A DNA stretch of 64,000 nt from Hyaloraphidium curvatum (GCA_025558095.1 JAIVFI010000042.1:62001-126000), one strand, 5' to 3'. Shown: positions 53,094 to 63,708, numbered from the stretch's first letter. Notes: a model not told the origin generated them from the sequence alone. Program-made: numbers and translations.

Positions 53094-55238
53094 CTAGCTG
53101 AGGTCCTTGCTCCTGGAGCTGTACTGCTCCGACTTCTTGCTGACGTATCCCGACGGGGTCGACAGCGCCGGAGTCACCATCGTGGACCTCTGCTCGGCGT
53201 TGCTCTTGGAGAAGGACTGCAGGTAGGCCCTCCCGCCCGAATCCAGAGAGCGATCCGAGGCCAGCTTCTCCAGCGACTTGTCAATGTCCTGGATGAGCGC
53301 CTCGAGGAAGCGGCGGACCTCGGGGTCGCCTGACGTGGGAGCCGACGAGGAACCCGCGGCCGGGGCCGGCCCGCAGAGGGCGAGCGCAGCCAGCACCTCG
53401 GCCTTGGCGCCTTTGAGGATCTCGCGGGCGCGGACGAGGTCGTGCTCCTCATCGGCGAGCCTGAGGGCGCGGGCCGTGGCGTCGGCGGCACCAATGCGCA
53501 TGCGGTGCTTGAGGACGTGGAGGTTGCGGGCCGGGCTCGGAGGCAGCTCGGCGACCCTCGAGACTTGAAGCGCGTCTGCGATGGCTTGCCCATCCGTGCT
53601 GGTGTCCAAGACGGTGAAGGATGCCCGAGCCTCGAGCACGGCTTTGATACCCGGAGCTCCTTCGGGCAGCTCCAGCTCCACCACGATCTGCCGCTCCTCC
53701 TCGTAGTAGACGTCGACAAATCTCACGGCCAGCGTTGCCGCCGAAGGCCTTTCGGCGGGGTACCCGCTGAGGACGCCGGCGATCCGGGCGCCGCCGACGG
53801 CCTCGATCTCGAGCTTGCATCCACGGACCGCGACGCCCTTGAGCGCTCCGACGGCCCCGGCGAACGCCTCGCGCATCACTTCAGCGACATCGACGTAGGA
53901 GAAGGATCCTCCGTGCGTGGCGAGGGAGGCGAGGCAGTTTGCATCGTGGTCCGATCCAATCCCGAAAGTGTACACGGGGCAGCCCAAGGTCTCGGCGCGG
54001 GACTTGAGGCCATCGTAGCCGGCGGAGCCGTGGTAGTACGAGTCCTGCCCGTCGGAAAGGAGGAGAACCGCGGCGGTCTTGTTCCTCGCCGTGCGGCCTT
54101 CGAGGATGGATAGCGCGAGGCCAAGGCCGGATGCGATGCTCGTGCCTCCGCTGGCCTCGATGTTACCGACCAGCTCTGAGATCCGCTGCACCCCGGTCGC
54201 CGTGAGCTTGGTGAGCTGGCAGAGCACCCTCGCGTTGTCGTTGAAGAGCACGATCGAAAGCCGGTCGCTCTCGGAGAGGGCCGAGGCGATGTGGAGGAGC
54301 GTGTCCCTCACGCGGAGGATCTTGTCGCCAGCCATGGAACCCGAGATGTCGACCACCACAACGAGGTCGGCCGGGTTGCGGTCTTCGTCCTCATTGGGGT
54401 CGGCGCTCGCGCGGAGCGAGACCATCGCGTTGACCTTGCAGGCCCCGGCGGGGACCGGGTCCGTCTCTGCGTCGATCTTGAGGGTGACGATGCGAGAGTA
54501 GTCGTAGGCGGCGGCGGCAGCCCGCGCAACCTGGTCAATGGGGTCGTCGCGGCTGGGGTCGGGCATCGCCGGTAGACTGTGGAAGCTCTGCGTGCGTGCG
54601 CGCCAGCCGCCCGGGCTGTAGTTTGCTGGCGCTCCAACCGGAGCCATGGCCATCGAGTTGGAGGTCGCCGGGGGCGGCAAGGACTGGTTGATCGTGCGAC
54701 TCGCCAGGTTGCGGGGAGGTCCGCTGATGACGTTGTGCAGGATGGCTGCAGAGGGCGCGTTGGGGCCGGGCGAAGGCCCGCTGATGTGCGCAGCGAGGGG
54801 GCGGCGGCAGGTGGGGCACGTGGCGCCGTGCTTGGCACGGAGGAGGCGCTCGAAGCACGAGACGTGGAGCTCGTGCCCGCATCCGGGGTTGATGATGGGG
54901 CGACCGCCCCGGCGCTCGAGGTCCAGCAGGCAGATGGCGCAGTTGTCGACCTCCGTAGCCCCACCAGCCGCGGGCGCATCAGCGGCAGGCCCGGCCAACG
55001 CATCCTGCGCAACCGGCACATCGAGCGTCACTTGCACGACCGGAACGGCAGGCGCTTCCGGCACAAGCGCTTCGGGAGCGTCGGACATGACCACGTCGCC
55101 GTCGCCGTCGGTCGAGGTCGCGGGACTTGCCGAGCGTGAGGCCAGCCGGGCGCTTGAGCGGCGGCCCGTCGGCGGCGTTGCTGCGCGAGGGGCTGCCAGC
55201 CGAGAGCCGGTCGCTTTCGCAGGGGTGTCCTTCGGCAT
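53094..55238 (-). CDS. RING-finger plus von Willebrand A domain E3 ubiquitin ligase-like protein
   Basis: 714 aa, single exon. After a disordered basic N-terminus, the RING is CAICLLD ... CGHELHVSCFERLL ... CPTCRRPL (residues about 97-150). The vWA domain begins LVVVVDISGSMAGDK (MIDAS DxSxS) near residue 290, with GGTSIASGLGLAL and LLLSDGQDS completing it. A C-terminal beta/helical region resembles the Vwaint domain of plant WAV3-like vWA-RING ligases. It likely ubiquitinates proteins recognised by the vWA domain. Nothing is missing. Confidence 0.9.
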   Translation of the reverse strand: MPKDTPAKATGSRLAAPRAATPPTGRRSSARLASRSASPATSTDGDGDVVMSDAPEALVPEAPAVPVVQVTLDVPVAQDALAGPAADAPAAGGATEVDNCAICLLDLERRGGRPIINPGCGHELHVSCFERLLRAKHGATCPTCRRPLAAHISGPSPGPNAPSAAILHNVISGPPRNLASRTINQSLPPPATSNSMAMAPVGAPANYSPGGWRARTQSFHSLPAMPDPSRDDPIDQVARAAAAAYDYSRIVTLKIDAETDPVPAGACKVNAMVSLRASADPNEDEDRNPADLVVVVDISGSMAGDKILRVRDTLLHIASALSESDRLSIVLFNDNARVLCQLTKLTATGVQRISELVGNIEASGGTSIASGLGLALSILEGRTARNKTAAVLLLSDGQDSYYHGSAGYDGLKSRAETLGCPVYTFGIGSDHDANCLASLATHGGSFSYVDVAEVMREAFAGAVGALKGVAVRGCKLEIEAVGGARIAGVLSGYPAERPSAATLAVRFVDVYYEEERQIVVELELPEGAPGIKAVLEARASFTVLDTSTDGQAIADALQVSRVAELPPSPARNLHVLKHRMRIGAADATARALRLADEEHDLVRAREILKGAKAEVLAALALCGPAPAAGSSSAPTSGDPEVRRFLEALIQDIDKSLEKLASDRSLDSGGRAYLQSFSKSNAEQRSTMVTPALSTPSGYVSKKSEQYSSRSKDLS

Positions 55239-55833
55239 GATGTGAGGTGATTGAGGTTGAGAAACGTGAACTGCGACGCCACGCGGGTTCTCAAATGAAT
55301 GCCCAGCATAGCCCTGTTTGAGAGGTACTAGAAGGGTCTCTGCACGAGATGCTTTTGCGAAGTCGAGCTAATCACGTCCTTCTTTGCACATCCTTCTTCT
55401 ATAGTGAGCTGTGAATTCAAGGTCTCTTACTTGCCGGACGATCGACGCTGTTGATGCGGTGATGTCCATTGTCAAATGTGAGATGGGCACTGGTGATCCC
55501 AGTTTGACTCGGACTCGATGGACCTCGGTCGACAGGGCGATCGATCATCAAATTGTAATCTTTCTTCGGGATTTTGTCGTACGGATGTAGATTGCGTCGA
55601 GGAAGGGTGTAGGGCTCCGCGGAACCGGACGGGAGAACTTGGCCGATCGGGACCCTACAAAAGTCCGTCGCTCCTTCCGGCCTTTCCCCAAAACGCCCCG
55701 CCCGCCGGAGTTACTTCTCGTCACTTCCGCGCTCCTGCTCTGCCCGTGCCGTCCGAGATTAGGCGGACCCGACGCTCTTCCGCGACCAGCTGCCCCCGAA
55801 ACACGTCCGCACACGACTCCCGGCCCGCGAACA
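55239..55833. other. Intergenic, divergent promoters
   Basis: 595 bases between the divergent RING-vWA and epoxide-hydrolase-fold genes. The part around 55330-55580 is the most AT-rich of this neighbourhood. No RNA gene or repeat recognised. Confidence 0.35.
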
Positions 55834-56246
55834 ATGACGCCCAACGAAGTCTTCACCGCCTTCTACAAGGCCATGGAAAAGACCGATTTTGAGACCGCGC
55901 TCAAATACGTGGCGCCGGACTGCGCCTACATCAACATGCCGGCCCCGACGACTGTCGTGAAGGGGCACGAGGGGATAAAGGCGGTCCTCGTGCCCTTCTT
56001 TGCCCCCTTCGAGAGGAATGAATTTCACATCATCAACAAGGTGCCGCTTCAATCGCTCCACGTCGTCCATTTTCCCTCATGCGATGCCGACAGGTCATCC
56101 ACGGGGACCTCATCATCGCCGAGCGCGTGGACAAGCACTTCCACCCGAGCGGAGTGATTGTGGACCTACCCGTGACCGGCGTATACCTCATCAAGGATGG
56201 CATGATCCAGGAGTACAGGGATTACTTCGACATGACGTACATGTAA
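55834..56246 (+). CDS. Limonene-1,2-epoxide hydrolase / SnoaL-fold protein
   Basis: 119 aa, exons 55834-56040 and 56094-56246. The fold's pattern is clear: VFTAFYKAMEKTDFETALKY, YINMPAPTTVVKGHEGIKAV, then after the splice VIHGDLIIAERVDKHFHP and LPVTGVYLIKDGMIQEYRDY with FDMTYM at the end. The Arg and Asp of ERVD and the Asp of YRDYFD match the catalytic Asp-Arg-Asp set of limonene-epoxide hydrolases, so epoxide hydrolysis is plausible. Small cytosolic enzyme; natural substrate unknown. Confidence 0.82.
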
Positions 56247-56406
56247 GCCGGCAGAAAGACCCGTCCCGATTTGCATCTCATCGCGGACCCGCAGCACAAC
56301 GCAGATTGGCAAGCTCATGGAGAAGCAGGCCAAGGCCAACCACTGAGGGCGGCATACGCTGTATATGGGCGGAATACACGGCAAAGTCGCAAAACCGTAC
56401 TCTTCA

Positions 56407-57637
56407 TCAAAGCAAGACCGCCAGCCCGGCCGCTCCAGCTGCTGCCACCGCAGCACCCGCCCGCATGACGTTTGCTGCCGCCCCGCCAGCCTTCGGAGGC
56501 GGCGTGGGCTCGGTGGTCGCCGTCGCCGACATCCTGCTGGCCAGAGCCTCCGGAATCCTCGTCGTGCCCTGGTGGTCGACCTCGACCGGAACGCCGGTTG
56601 CCTGGGGAGCCGACGTTGTGGTTGCCGTGGTGGCTGCCGGCCGCTGCGGCGCCGAGCCGGGCGTAGCCGAGGACCGGCCGCTCGTCTGCGTGTAGCGCGA
56701 CAGGGTGAACTTGCCGCCTTCCTGCTCCAGCTTGAAGGCCAGACGAGGGTCCTGCACGCCGTTTCCGGGGCACGTAGCGGGAATCTCCTTGATGAACTCG
56801 CAGGAGCGGGCGATGCCGTCGTTGCACTGGTAGCGGATCTCGTCGCAGCTCCCGCAGCCCCAGCCCTCGGCGACGCACTCCCCCATCAGCGTCCCTTCCG
56901 GACGAGGAGCGGGCCTTTGCTCCTTGGTCGGGTAGTTGGGCATCCGACCAGCATAGTTGCCAAATGTGGTCGCGAGGGGAGGGTAGTCGACCTTGCGGCG
57001 GAGGCCGTCGGGGCGAAGGTCGAGGGCGAGGGCGCCAGCGGAACACCACGACTCGGGGTCTTCCGGGTCGTATCTGAACACGACCAGCAGTTAGTTTCGG
57101 CATTGGACATCTCGGCAAGGCTGCAGCTAACCCGTCGTACTCCTTGAAGAGGTTTAGGAAGGGCTCGCCGCACGCCAGGTACGGAGACTCTGCCGTCAGC
57201 CCGTCGATGACTTCCTGGCACTTGCCCCAGTCCAGCTTGCTCTGCCATGGTGCGCCGTCCCACGGGCTGAGGAACTTGCACCCGTTGCCCCACCCCTCCG
57301 AGAAGCAGGCCGGGTCGCCGCCGGACGGCTGCCCGGCGGTGCCGTTGACGATGCGGATTGCCACGGTGAGGCCTGTCGGGCACACCATGAGAATTGCGAG
57401 CGCGTGTTCGACGCGGTCGTGCCCACCTTCACCGGTCAACCACTCCATGCACATCCAGCCGGTCGAGCTGACCCGTGTCCCGTTCGCGGGAAGCATTCCG
57501 TAGCCCGCATCGACGACCTCGGGCCACCCGTTGCCGGTCTTCTGCGCCGCAACGTAGGGCAAAAGCGCAGCCGAGAGGGCGGCGAACGGAAGTGCCCGGG
57601 CGATGCGGCGGCGAGGCATGGCGGAAGTCGAGGGCAT
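56407..57637 (-). CDS. Secreted Cys-rich protein with GPI-type tail
   Basis: 390 aa, exons 57637-57132 and 57073-56407. A signal peptide (ARALPFAALSAALLPYVAAQ) opens the protein; the ATG at 57619 is an alternative start. The middle has many Cys and Trp residues (TGWMCMEWLTGEGG, PACFSEGWGNGCKFLS, GECVAEGWGCGSCDEIRYQC). The motif C-x4-EGWG-x-GC occurs twice, suggesting an internal duplication. A Thr/Pro/Ala-rich stretch and a hydrophobic end (AGAAVAAAGAAGLAVLL) suggest a GPI anchor. I do not recognise a known domain. Cell-wall or surface protein by inference. Confidence 0.7.
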
Positions 57638-58069
57638 GAAGTGCGCGCTCGGCGAAATGAGGTGGAAACCGGGCGTCCGCGTCCACAGAGCGGCACTACG
57701 GGAAAACCGGAAAGACGCTGTAATGATAATGGGCCGGAATGCGGTGAGGAGGACGGATTTGCGTCCGCCGGAATTTTGAGTCTTTGTTGGCCCCTGAGGG
57801 CCCTGCTGGCGCCAGGCTTCGTCCCCGTGTTGTCCTCCGCCCTCCACATCGCTCAAGCTGGATCGAAAAGGACTCGAAATAGAAGCGTCGTTAATTGGAC
57901 AGCGTGACCAGCCCTCGCTCTGTTCTGGGACCGGCACCGCGAAAGCCGACAAGAGATTCATTCCCATTCAGCATTTCTAACCAAGAGCAACGCAGCTACA
58001 GGCGCCAAAGATCCAACTCATGATGCCCAACCAAGCCCAGTCCTTGCCAAAGCCGAAAGAGCCCCCAAA
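57638..58069. other. Intergenic
   Basis: 432 bases between two minus-strand genes; no feature recognised. Confidence 0.35.
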
Positions 58070-59865
58070 CTACGCAGATGGTCCCTCGATCTTGCGCCGC
58101 TTGACGTCAATCTTCTTGCTGTCCTGTTTTCCTCGCTGGAACGCATCTTTGTCCAGCTTGCCCCCAGATAGCACCCGTCGCTTCTTCAGCCTAGTCCCGC
58201 GGATCTTCAACGCTTCCTCTGCGATCTTCATTGCATCTTTGCGGAACCTGACCAGCTGACCCACGGACTTCCACTCCAAGGGCTCGGCATCGGCCAGAAT
58301 GTCCGGTTGGGTTTCCGCTGCCGCAGGGGGAGCCGCGAGAGGGGGTGCATCCTGCGCAGCCACAAGACGATCCAGTTCGGCGGCCAGGGCTGCCGCGTTT
58401 GCCGCGCCGTTCGCGGTCGCAGGTTCGGGATCGTCCTCAAAGTCGACCCCGACATCCTGCCCACCGTCGTCCTCCGAATCCGGATCCTGGTCGTCTGTAT
58501 CTGCGAACGTCCTCCGTGCGCTGGCCCGGGGCTCTTCCCTCTTGATCGCCGGCTCCTCGACCTCCTCCATCGCGACGCCGCTGTCGGGGCCCCGCAGGCG
58601 TTCCAGCTCCTTCCTCCGTTCCTCCTCCTCCTTTGCAATCCGCTCGGCAAGAGCCTTTCGCTCGGCTTCCGCAGCTCTCTGCTCCTCCTCCTTCCGCTCG
58701 AGGCGCGCCTGCTCGAGGAGCCCCTGCGCGACCCCGCGGCGGTAGCTGTTGCGGCTGCCCTTGACGTCCTTCCGTTCCATGCAGAAGGTCAGGATGGTGT
58801 AGAAGACCATTTCGAAAGCGTAGGCGGCGGCGACGGTGTTCTCGGCGATGCCGCGGAAGGTGAAGACGATGCGCGGCACGTCCGTGGGCCTGACCTTGTT
58901 CCTCCGCGCCGTGGAATACCTGACGTCGAAGAACTTCCGGATCGCATCCGCGGCCAAGGTGTGCCAAAGCTCAAGGCGGATCGCCTTCCTCTTGGCGGAC
59001 CCGGGGTGCTCGGGATTCGGAGCCACCGTCACGTCCGACAGGCCGGCCCGCTTGGCCCTGTGCTCCGCGTCCTCCTTGGCCATCAGATCCGCCTGCGTCA
59101 CGTTCAACTGCTCCATGAGCTTCCGCGCCGTCCTTTGAGGGATCGCGGCGCGGTCAGATCGGGATCGCGTGCCCCGGGCCGCTCGGGCGCTTACCGTAGG
59201 GCTTGCTTCTGCTAAGCTTCGCCCGTCCCCTCGTGGTTGGCAAGCGCCAGGGCCTTCTTGATCCTGTCGAGGTGGGCCGGATCGACGTGCGCAACTGGCG
59301 AGCAACGTTTAGATAAAATGCGGAAACGGAACCGACCGACCCACGCTTGTCCGTCGCGGTCTGGAACTCGTCTGTCGCGGCCAACGTGATCCTGGAAACC
59401 GCAATGATTAGTTGGCGATGATCGTCGCGGCGGCAGCCCGCCCCACCTGGCCTTGTTTGCGATTTGCCTCTTTGCCGCGCCGCGTCTCCCCCGTTCCGGC
59501 ACCGAACCGTCCGACTCGGCGTCCGACCCAGAAGAATCCACAGCACCGGGCGGCGCGAAATCGCTGCCGCTGTCGTTCCCGTCCTCGCTCTCCGAGCTTG
59601 AGGAGAGCTCCTGCGGGCCTTCCTCCGACTTGACCTCCTCGCTCTCCGAACCCGAAGAATCCGAGACCTCCGACAGCTCCGACGATTCCTCCCCGTCCTC
59701 CCCCGCACCGCCCATCGGCACGTCCCCGTCGTCCTCCCAGAACCTCTTGAGCCGGTCCCCGTACCGCAGGCGGCACCGCGGCATCCCCGGCCCGGCCTGA
59801 AGGCGGACGTAGGCCCCGGGCTCCGGCTTGATCCGGGTGCCGTCGAACGCGATGGCGGGCTCCAT
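58070..59865 (-). CDS. DUF2786-type protein with an in-frame TAG
   Basis: Exons 59865-59447, 59391-59345, 59294-59195 and 59132-58070 (543 codons including the stop; the frame closes). The N-terminus is acidic and Ser-rich. The DUF2786-like region reads HLDRIKKALALANHEGTGEA, a TAG codon (59212-59214), QKQALR, then after an intron TARKLMEQLNVTQADLMAKE. The TAG falls exactly where the family usually has Glu. Downstream is a second conserved block (GIAENTVAAAYAFEMVFYTI, GSRNSYRRGVAQGL), a long Glu/Arg coiled coil and a basic tail (RLKKRRVLSGGK, KKIDVKRRKIEG). Options are a nonsense mutation, readthrough or a sequence error. An ATG at 60003 could extend the N-terminus. Likely nuclear; function unknown. 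Confidence 0.7.
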
Positions 59866-60821
59866 GGTCGTGGCGCGATGGGCCCCTGGAGCGGGCGTAA
59901 TCCTGCGGGGACTGGTTGTTGACGGCCGGGCCGCGTCGCTGCGGCGCGATCGGATCTGCCGGATGGATCTCCGGGACACGGCAACCCGGGCCGTTTCGCC
60001 CATCGCACAAGATGATCAGATGCTATTTGTTACCTACCGTCTGGCACTTGCCTCGCCAGTCGGGCATGCATCGACCCAGGAGGTACCTCCGACAGCCAAC
60101 GAATCGATCTGATCGCGGAACATCATCCACCCCTATGGGGCGTCAATTTGTCGGGCGTGACATGGAAAGGCACCTCCACTGGAACGATTGCACCGCTCGA
60201 ATGCCGCCCCCAAGGGGCTTACCTCGAGATCGCCGCGCGACCGAGAATCGTCCTGATCGGCGAACATCATCCGCCCTAAGGGCCATCAATTTGTCGTTCC
60301 TAGCACAAGAAAGCAGATTACCTGGAACGAATGCGTCCCTCAAAAGGCGCTCCCAAGGAGTGTATTTCGAGAGCTCCACCCGGCCGACGAATCGATGTCC
60401 TGCCATCCGATTCCGCTCCGGATGCCGCCAATGCCGCGCATTCCGACGAATGGCGCTGGCAACGTGACTGCCATTCCACCAAACGCATCGCCGGCAGCTG
60501 TCCAGTACAGATTGCATGCGGGTCCGACGAGCGTGTGGATGGGACATGCTCTGGCGGCACCGCATCCTGCCGCGTTTGCGCTCGATCCCGTCGCCGATGC
60601 AAGCTGCAAGCCTCGCATATCTGTACCGCGTCTTTGCCACCGTGGTCTAAAGGGGCGCGGAACAGTTGGTAGAGTCAGGTCGGGAGTTAGGGACGCCCCG
60701 GAGTTAGGGACGCCATGTCGTCACCACCACCAACGCCAACTGTCCCTCAACCATTTCACTCGCCCTCACGAAGACATCCTGAGCCGTTTCGACCACCGTT
60801 TCCAAGTCCGCCCGGATACCT
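59866..60821. other. Long intergenic region with diverged tandem repeat
   Basis: 956 bases. It holds the repeat described separately at 60096-60384 and a short direct repeat of GGAGTTAGGGACGCC near 60685-60715. Otherwise I see nothing coding that can be supported; if the ATG at 60003 is used, the first 138 bases are coding. Confidence 0.4.
60096..60384. repeat. Diverged tandem repeat, about 144-bp unit, two copies
   Basis: Two adjacent units share ordered blocks: AACATCATCC, ATCAATTTGTCG or GTCAATTTGTCG, CTGGAACGA, and a TCGAGA end, with similar spacing (units about 60096-60238 and 60239-60384). A third partial copy may begin at 60385 (GACGAATCGATG). The units are not coding in any shared frame. 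Confidence 0.6.
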
Positions 60822-61952
60822 ATGGACCAACGTTCGCTGCTGAGCCGAGCAGCGGCGGTTTTCGTCGGCTTCCTGTTCGTCTTTGGCGGCGCCACCTCGC
60901 TGCTGCCGCCCGCGGACCCCCGCGATGCGCCCCGCGGCCCCCTCCGCGTGGATTTCTGCGCCGCGCCGCCGTCACCCGAGGCGCTGCGCGACGCGCAGGC
61001 CGTCGCGCGGCGGTTCTACGAGGTCGGCCGGCGCCGCGCAAACTGCCCGCCCTTCGAGCTGCTCCGCGGCATCGCCGAGCGCATCGCCGACCCGTCGCCC
61101 GCCGTCGTCAACATCGGCTGCAACAAGGGGTACAACGTCGCCGCGTGGCTCGCTTTGTGGGCGCCTCAGCTGGGCATCCACTCGGGGAGGCAGTGGTTCG
61201 ACGCCCTGCCGGGGCGCACTGACAGACGCGAGGGGGCGTGCAAGGACGCCGAGCAGCGCTACTCCCCCGCGAGAAAGGCTGCCTTCGTTGCCGCCGACCC
61301 GGCGCTGCCCAACGTGTGGTGCATCGATCCCGTGGCGTCCAACGCGGAGCTGGTCCGGGGAGCCCTGGCCAAGCTGGTCGGCGACGCGCTGCCCGCCGTG
61401 CGGACCGTGACCGCGGCCTTCTCGTATTCCCCCGCGCCGGGGACGCCCCCGGGATCGCGCACGGCCTCCTTCCGCGACTGCAAGGCCGGCGACGAGCTCT
61501 GCAGCTTCGAAACCGGGGCCCGCAGCGTCTCGGTCCCGCTGCTGTCCGTGGACGAATGGATCGCCCTCGAGAACCCGCACCGGGCCTCGGCAACGGGCCG
61601 CATCTCCTTCATGGAGATCGACACCGAAGGCCACGACCCCGCCGTGCTCTTCGGCGCCGCCGGCACGCTCGCCTCGGGCCTGGTAGACGTGGTCCTGTTC
61701 GAGTACCACCACGTCGGGCTGTGGGAACGGGTCTCGCTGCAGATCGTCGTGGGGATGCTCGCGGGGCACGGGTACGCGTGCTACTTCCCCGCGGCGGGAA
61801 GGACGTGGAGGCTGGATCCGTGCAACTGGAGCGAGCACTGGGAGCGGGACCGGTGGTGGTCCAACGTGGTGTGCGCGCGCGGCGGTACGCCCTTCGTCGA
61901 GTACCTGGACTCGACCGCCGTCAATGCCACGAACCTGGACTCGGTCGCCTGA
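60822..61952 (+). CDS. FkbM-type methyltransferase-domain protein with signal anchor
   Basis: 376 aa, single exon. An N-terminal hydrophobic stretch (AAAVFVGFLFVFGGATSLL) is a signal anchor, so the catalytic part is probably lumenal. The SAM-binding motif is PAVVNIGCNKGYNVAAWLAL. The later FkbM hallmark is ISFMEIDTEGHDPAVLFGA followed by LVDVVLFEYHHVGLW. About ten Cys fit a secretory location. Acceptor unknown, possibly a glycan. Its stop is only 19 bases from the stop of the convergent transcription-factor gene. Confidence 0.85.
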   Translation: MDQRSLLSRAAAVFVGFLFVFGGATSLLPPADPRDAPRGPLRVDFCAAPPSPEALRDAQAVARRFYEVGRRRANCPPFELLRGIAERIADPSPAVVNIGCNKGYNVAAWLALWAPQLGIHSGRQWFDALPGRTDRREGACKDAEQRYSPARKAAFVAADPALPNVWCIDPVASNAELVRGALAKLVGDALPAVRTVTAAFSYSPAPGTPPGSRTASFRDCKAGDELCSFETGARSVSVPLLSVDEWIALENPHRASATGRISFMEIDTEGHDPAVLFGAAGTLASGLVDVVLFEYHHVGLWERVSLQIVVGMLAGHGYACYFPAAGRTWRLDPCNWSEHWERDRWWSNVVCARGGTPFVEYLDSTAVNATNLDSVA

Positions 61953-61971
61953 TCAATCATGCCCCCCTGAT

Positions 61972-63708
61972 CTACTTGATGTAGGGCGCAAACGCCTTCT
62001 CGGGCTCCACCGCCACCCTCGCGAACCCCAGCGCCGCCTCCCCCCCCCTCACCCTCGCCGCCCTCGCCTCCCCCGCCGCGCGCCTGAACCCCGCTGCAAC
62101 CTTCCCCATCACCGGCCCGAACCTCCCCGCGTACGCATCCAGCGCCCTCGCGACCACCTCCGCCTCCCCGCCGCTGCTACCCGCCACCCTCTCCGCCCCG
62201 AGCATCACGTGCCCCGCCCGCAGCGCGGGGCCGGAGAGCCACATGGGGTGCACCCATCTGAGCTCCGGGTCGTCGGCCATCTGCGCCTCGAGCAGGCGGA
62301 CGATGGTCAGCGCGCCCTCGAGGGCGCGGAGGAAGGTCGGCGCGGCGAACATGCCCGGGTCCGCGGCGCCGGGGTCGCCCGAGAGGAAGCCGTCGATCCC
62401 CAGGAGGGACTGCTGCATGCACATGGCGCCGAAGAAGGAGTGGGCGACGCCGCGGGAGGGGAAGTAGCGCGGCCAGACGGAGAAGAAGCGCGCGGCGTTG
62501 GTGCCGGTGACCAGCCCCGCGAGCTCGGGGGGCAGCGCGGAGGCGGCGTCGGAGAGGAGGTGCGAGGCGTGGACGACGGAGCGGCGGTATGCCGCCTCGG
62601 CGGGGGTGTCCAGGGCCGGGTCCTGCGAGACCAGCGCGAGGGGGCGGATGTTGTGCTGCGCGAGGGAGAGGTTGGTGTAGGCGCTCACGTAGTGGATGAA
62701 ATTCTGGAGCATGCCGAAGGTGCCGAAGGTCGCGCGCTTGGAGAAGGTGGGCTCGATGAGCTCGCGCACGGCCAGCGTGCGGGCGAGCGAGGCGGGTGGG
62801 TCGTCCGGGTCCTCGGGGGGGAGCAGCCTCCGGAAGTCAAAGAGGAACGGGCCCTTTGCGGCCTCCGGCCGCCCGCCGTACATGGCCGCGTAGGCCTCGT
62901 CCGGATCCGGGTGGTCCCAGAAGTGTTCCGCCCCCGGAACCGGCACGGGCTCCGCGAACCACGCCTTTGCGGGCGCCCGCGAGGCGTGCAGGGCGTAAAA
63001 GACGTCCGTCATGCGGGCGCAGACCAGCATGCGGGCCCGCGTCTCGAGGAGCACCCACTCCGCGGGCGAGGCGGGCCGCATGTCGCGCCTGGAGATGCCG
63101 CCGCACACCTCTTCGGCGAGGTCCGAAATGTGGCGGGTGATGTGGAAGGTCTCGTGTGCCAGGCCGAGGAAGGTCAGCAGCGTGTTGAGCACCAGCAGCA
63201 CCTGCAGCGCCTCGACTGCGCCCATTGTCCTGTCGGGCGGCGCGCGGTCGTAGAAGCCCGCCAGCAGCATGGCCTTTGCCCGCTCGGCGTATGCGTGGCC
63301 GGCGACCAGCCTGTCGGCGAAGGCGATTCCGGGCACGTCGACGAACACGGAGCCCATCGCGGCGGCGGCAAACAGCAGCGCCAGCGGGGGGCCCTTCTGG
63401 TAGAGCAGGCGGGCGGGGGCGACGGCGGCCGGAGCGGGCCCGCCCGGCGACGGTGGCCCCAGCGACGCCAGCGCGGCCTCGAGCGTCGCGCGGTGCACCA
63501 CCGGCAGCGTGACGGCAAAGTCGCGCCAGAACCCCGCGACGCTGGCGGCCAGGATGTCGGGCGCGCGCGGCCCTGGGTCCATCGGCCACACGAGAGGCGC
63601 CCGCCCGGGTGCCGCCGCCGCCGACGCCAGCGTGGCAAACGCAAGCTCGCTGGTGCCGCTGCTCTCCTCGTCGTCGCCGTCGAACGCGGGGCTGCCGTCG
63701 GACGCCAT
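61972..63708 (-). CDS. Fungal-specific transcription-factor-domain protein
   Basis: 578 aa, single exon from 63708 (MASDGSPAFDGDDEE). The domain (PF04082 type) includes FAVTLPVVHRATLEAALAS, PLALLFAAAAMGSVFVDVPG and ALQVLLVLNTLLTFLGLAHE, then ETRARMLVCARMTDVFYALH. No Zn2Cys6 or C2H2 DNA-binding motif lies in this frame or just upstream, so it either binds DNA through a distant exon I cannot see or acts as a cofactor. The open frame extends to 63843 without further similarity. Confidence 0.75.
   Translation of the reverse strand: MASDGSPAFDGDDEESSGTSELAFATLASAAAAPGRAPLVWPMDPGPRAPDILAASVAGFWRDFAVTLPVVHRATLEAALASLGPPSPGGPAPAAVAPARLLYQKGPPLALLFAAAAMGSVFVDVPGIAFADRLVAGHAYAERAKAMLLAGFYDRAPPDRTMGAVEALQVLLVLNTLLTFLGLAHETFHITRHISDLAEEVCGGISRRDMRPASPAEWVLLETRARMLVCARMTDVFYALHASRAPAKAWFAEPVPVPGAEHFWDHPDPDEAYAAMYGGRPEAAKGPFLFDFRRLLPPEDPDDPPASLARTLAVRELIEPTFSKRATFGTFGMLQNFIHYVSAYTNLSLAQHNIRPLALVSQDPALDTPAEAAYRRSVVHASHLLSDAASALPPELAGLVTGTNAARFFSVWPRYFPSRGVAHSFFGAMCMQQSLLGIDGFLSGDPGAADPGMFAAPTFLRALEGALTIVRLLEAQMADDPELRWVHPMWLSGPALRAGHVMLGAERVAGSSGGEAEVVARALDAYAGRFGPVMGKVAAGFRRAAGEARAARVRGGEAALGFARVAVEPEKAFAPYIK

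Noticed and set aside
59392..59446. Reading straight through this stretch of the DUF2786-type gene, which is open in one frame
   Set aside because: GT..AG ends, a CTAAT branch-like site and frame closure with the next exon favour an intron here.
60680..60718. Short duplicated GGAGTTAGGGACGCC as a mobile-element end
   Set aside because: Only two adjacent 15-base copies, no inverted repeat or ORF nearby; simple local duplication.
60385..60720. Plus-strand open frame continuing into the FkbM gene region
   Set aside because: It overlaps the repeat, has no family similarity, and the FkbM ATG with its signal anchor is at 60822.
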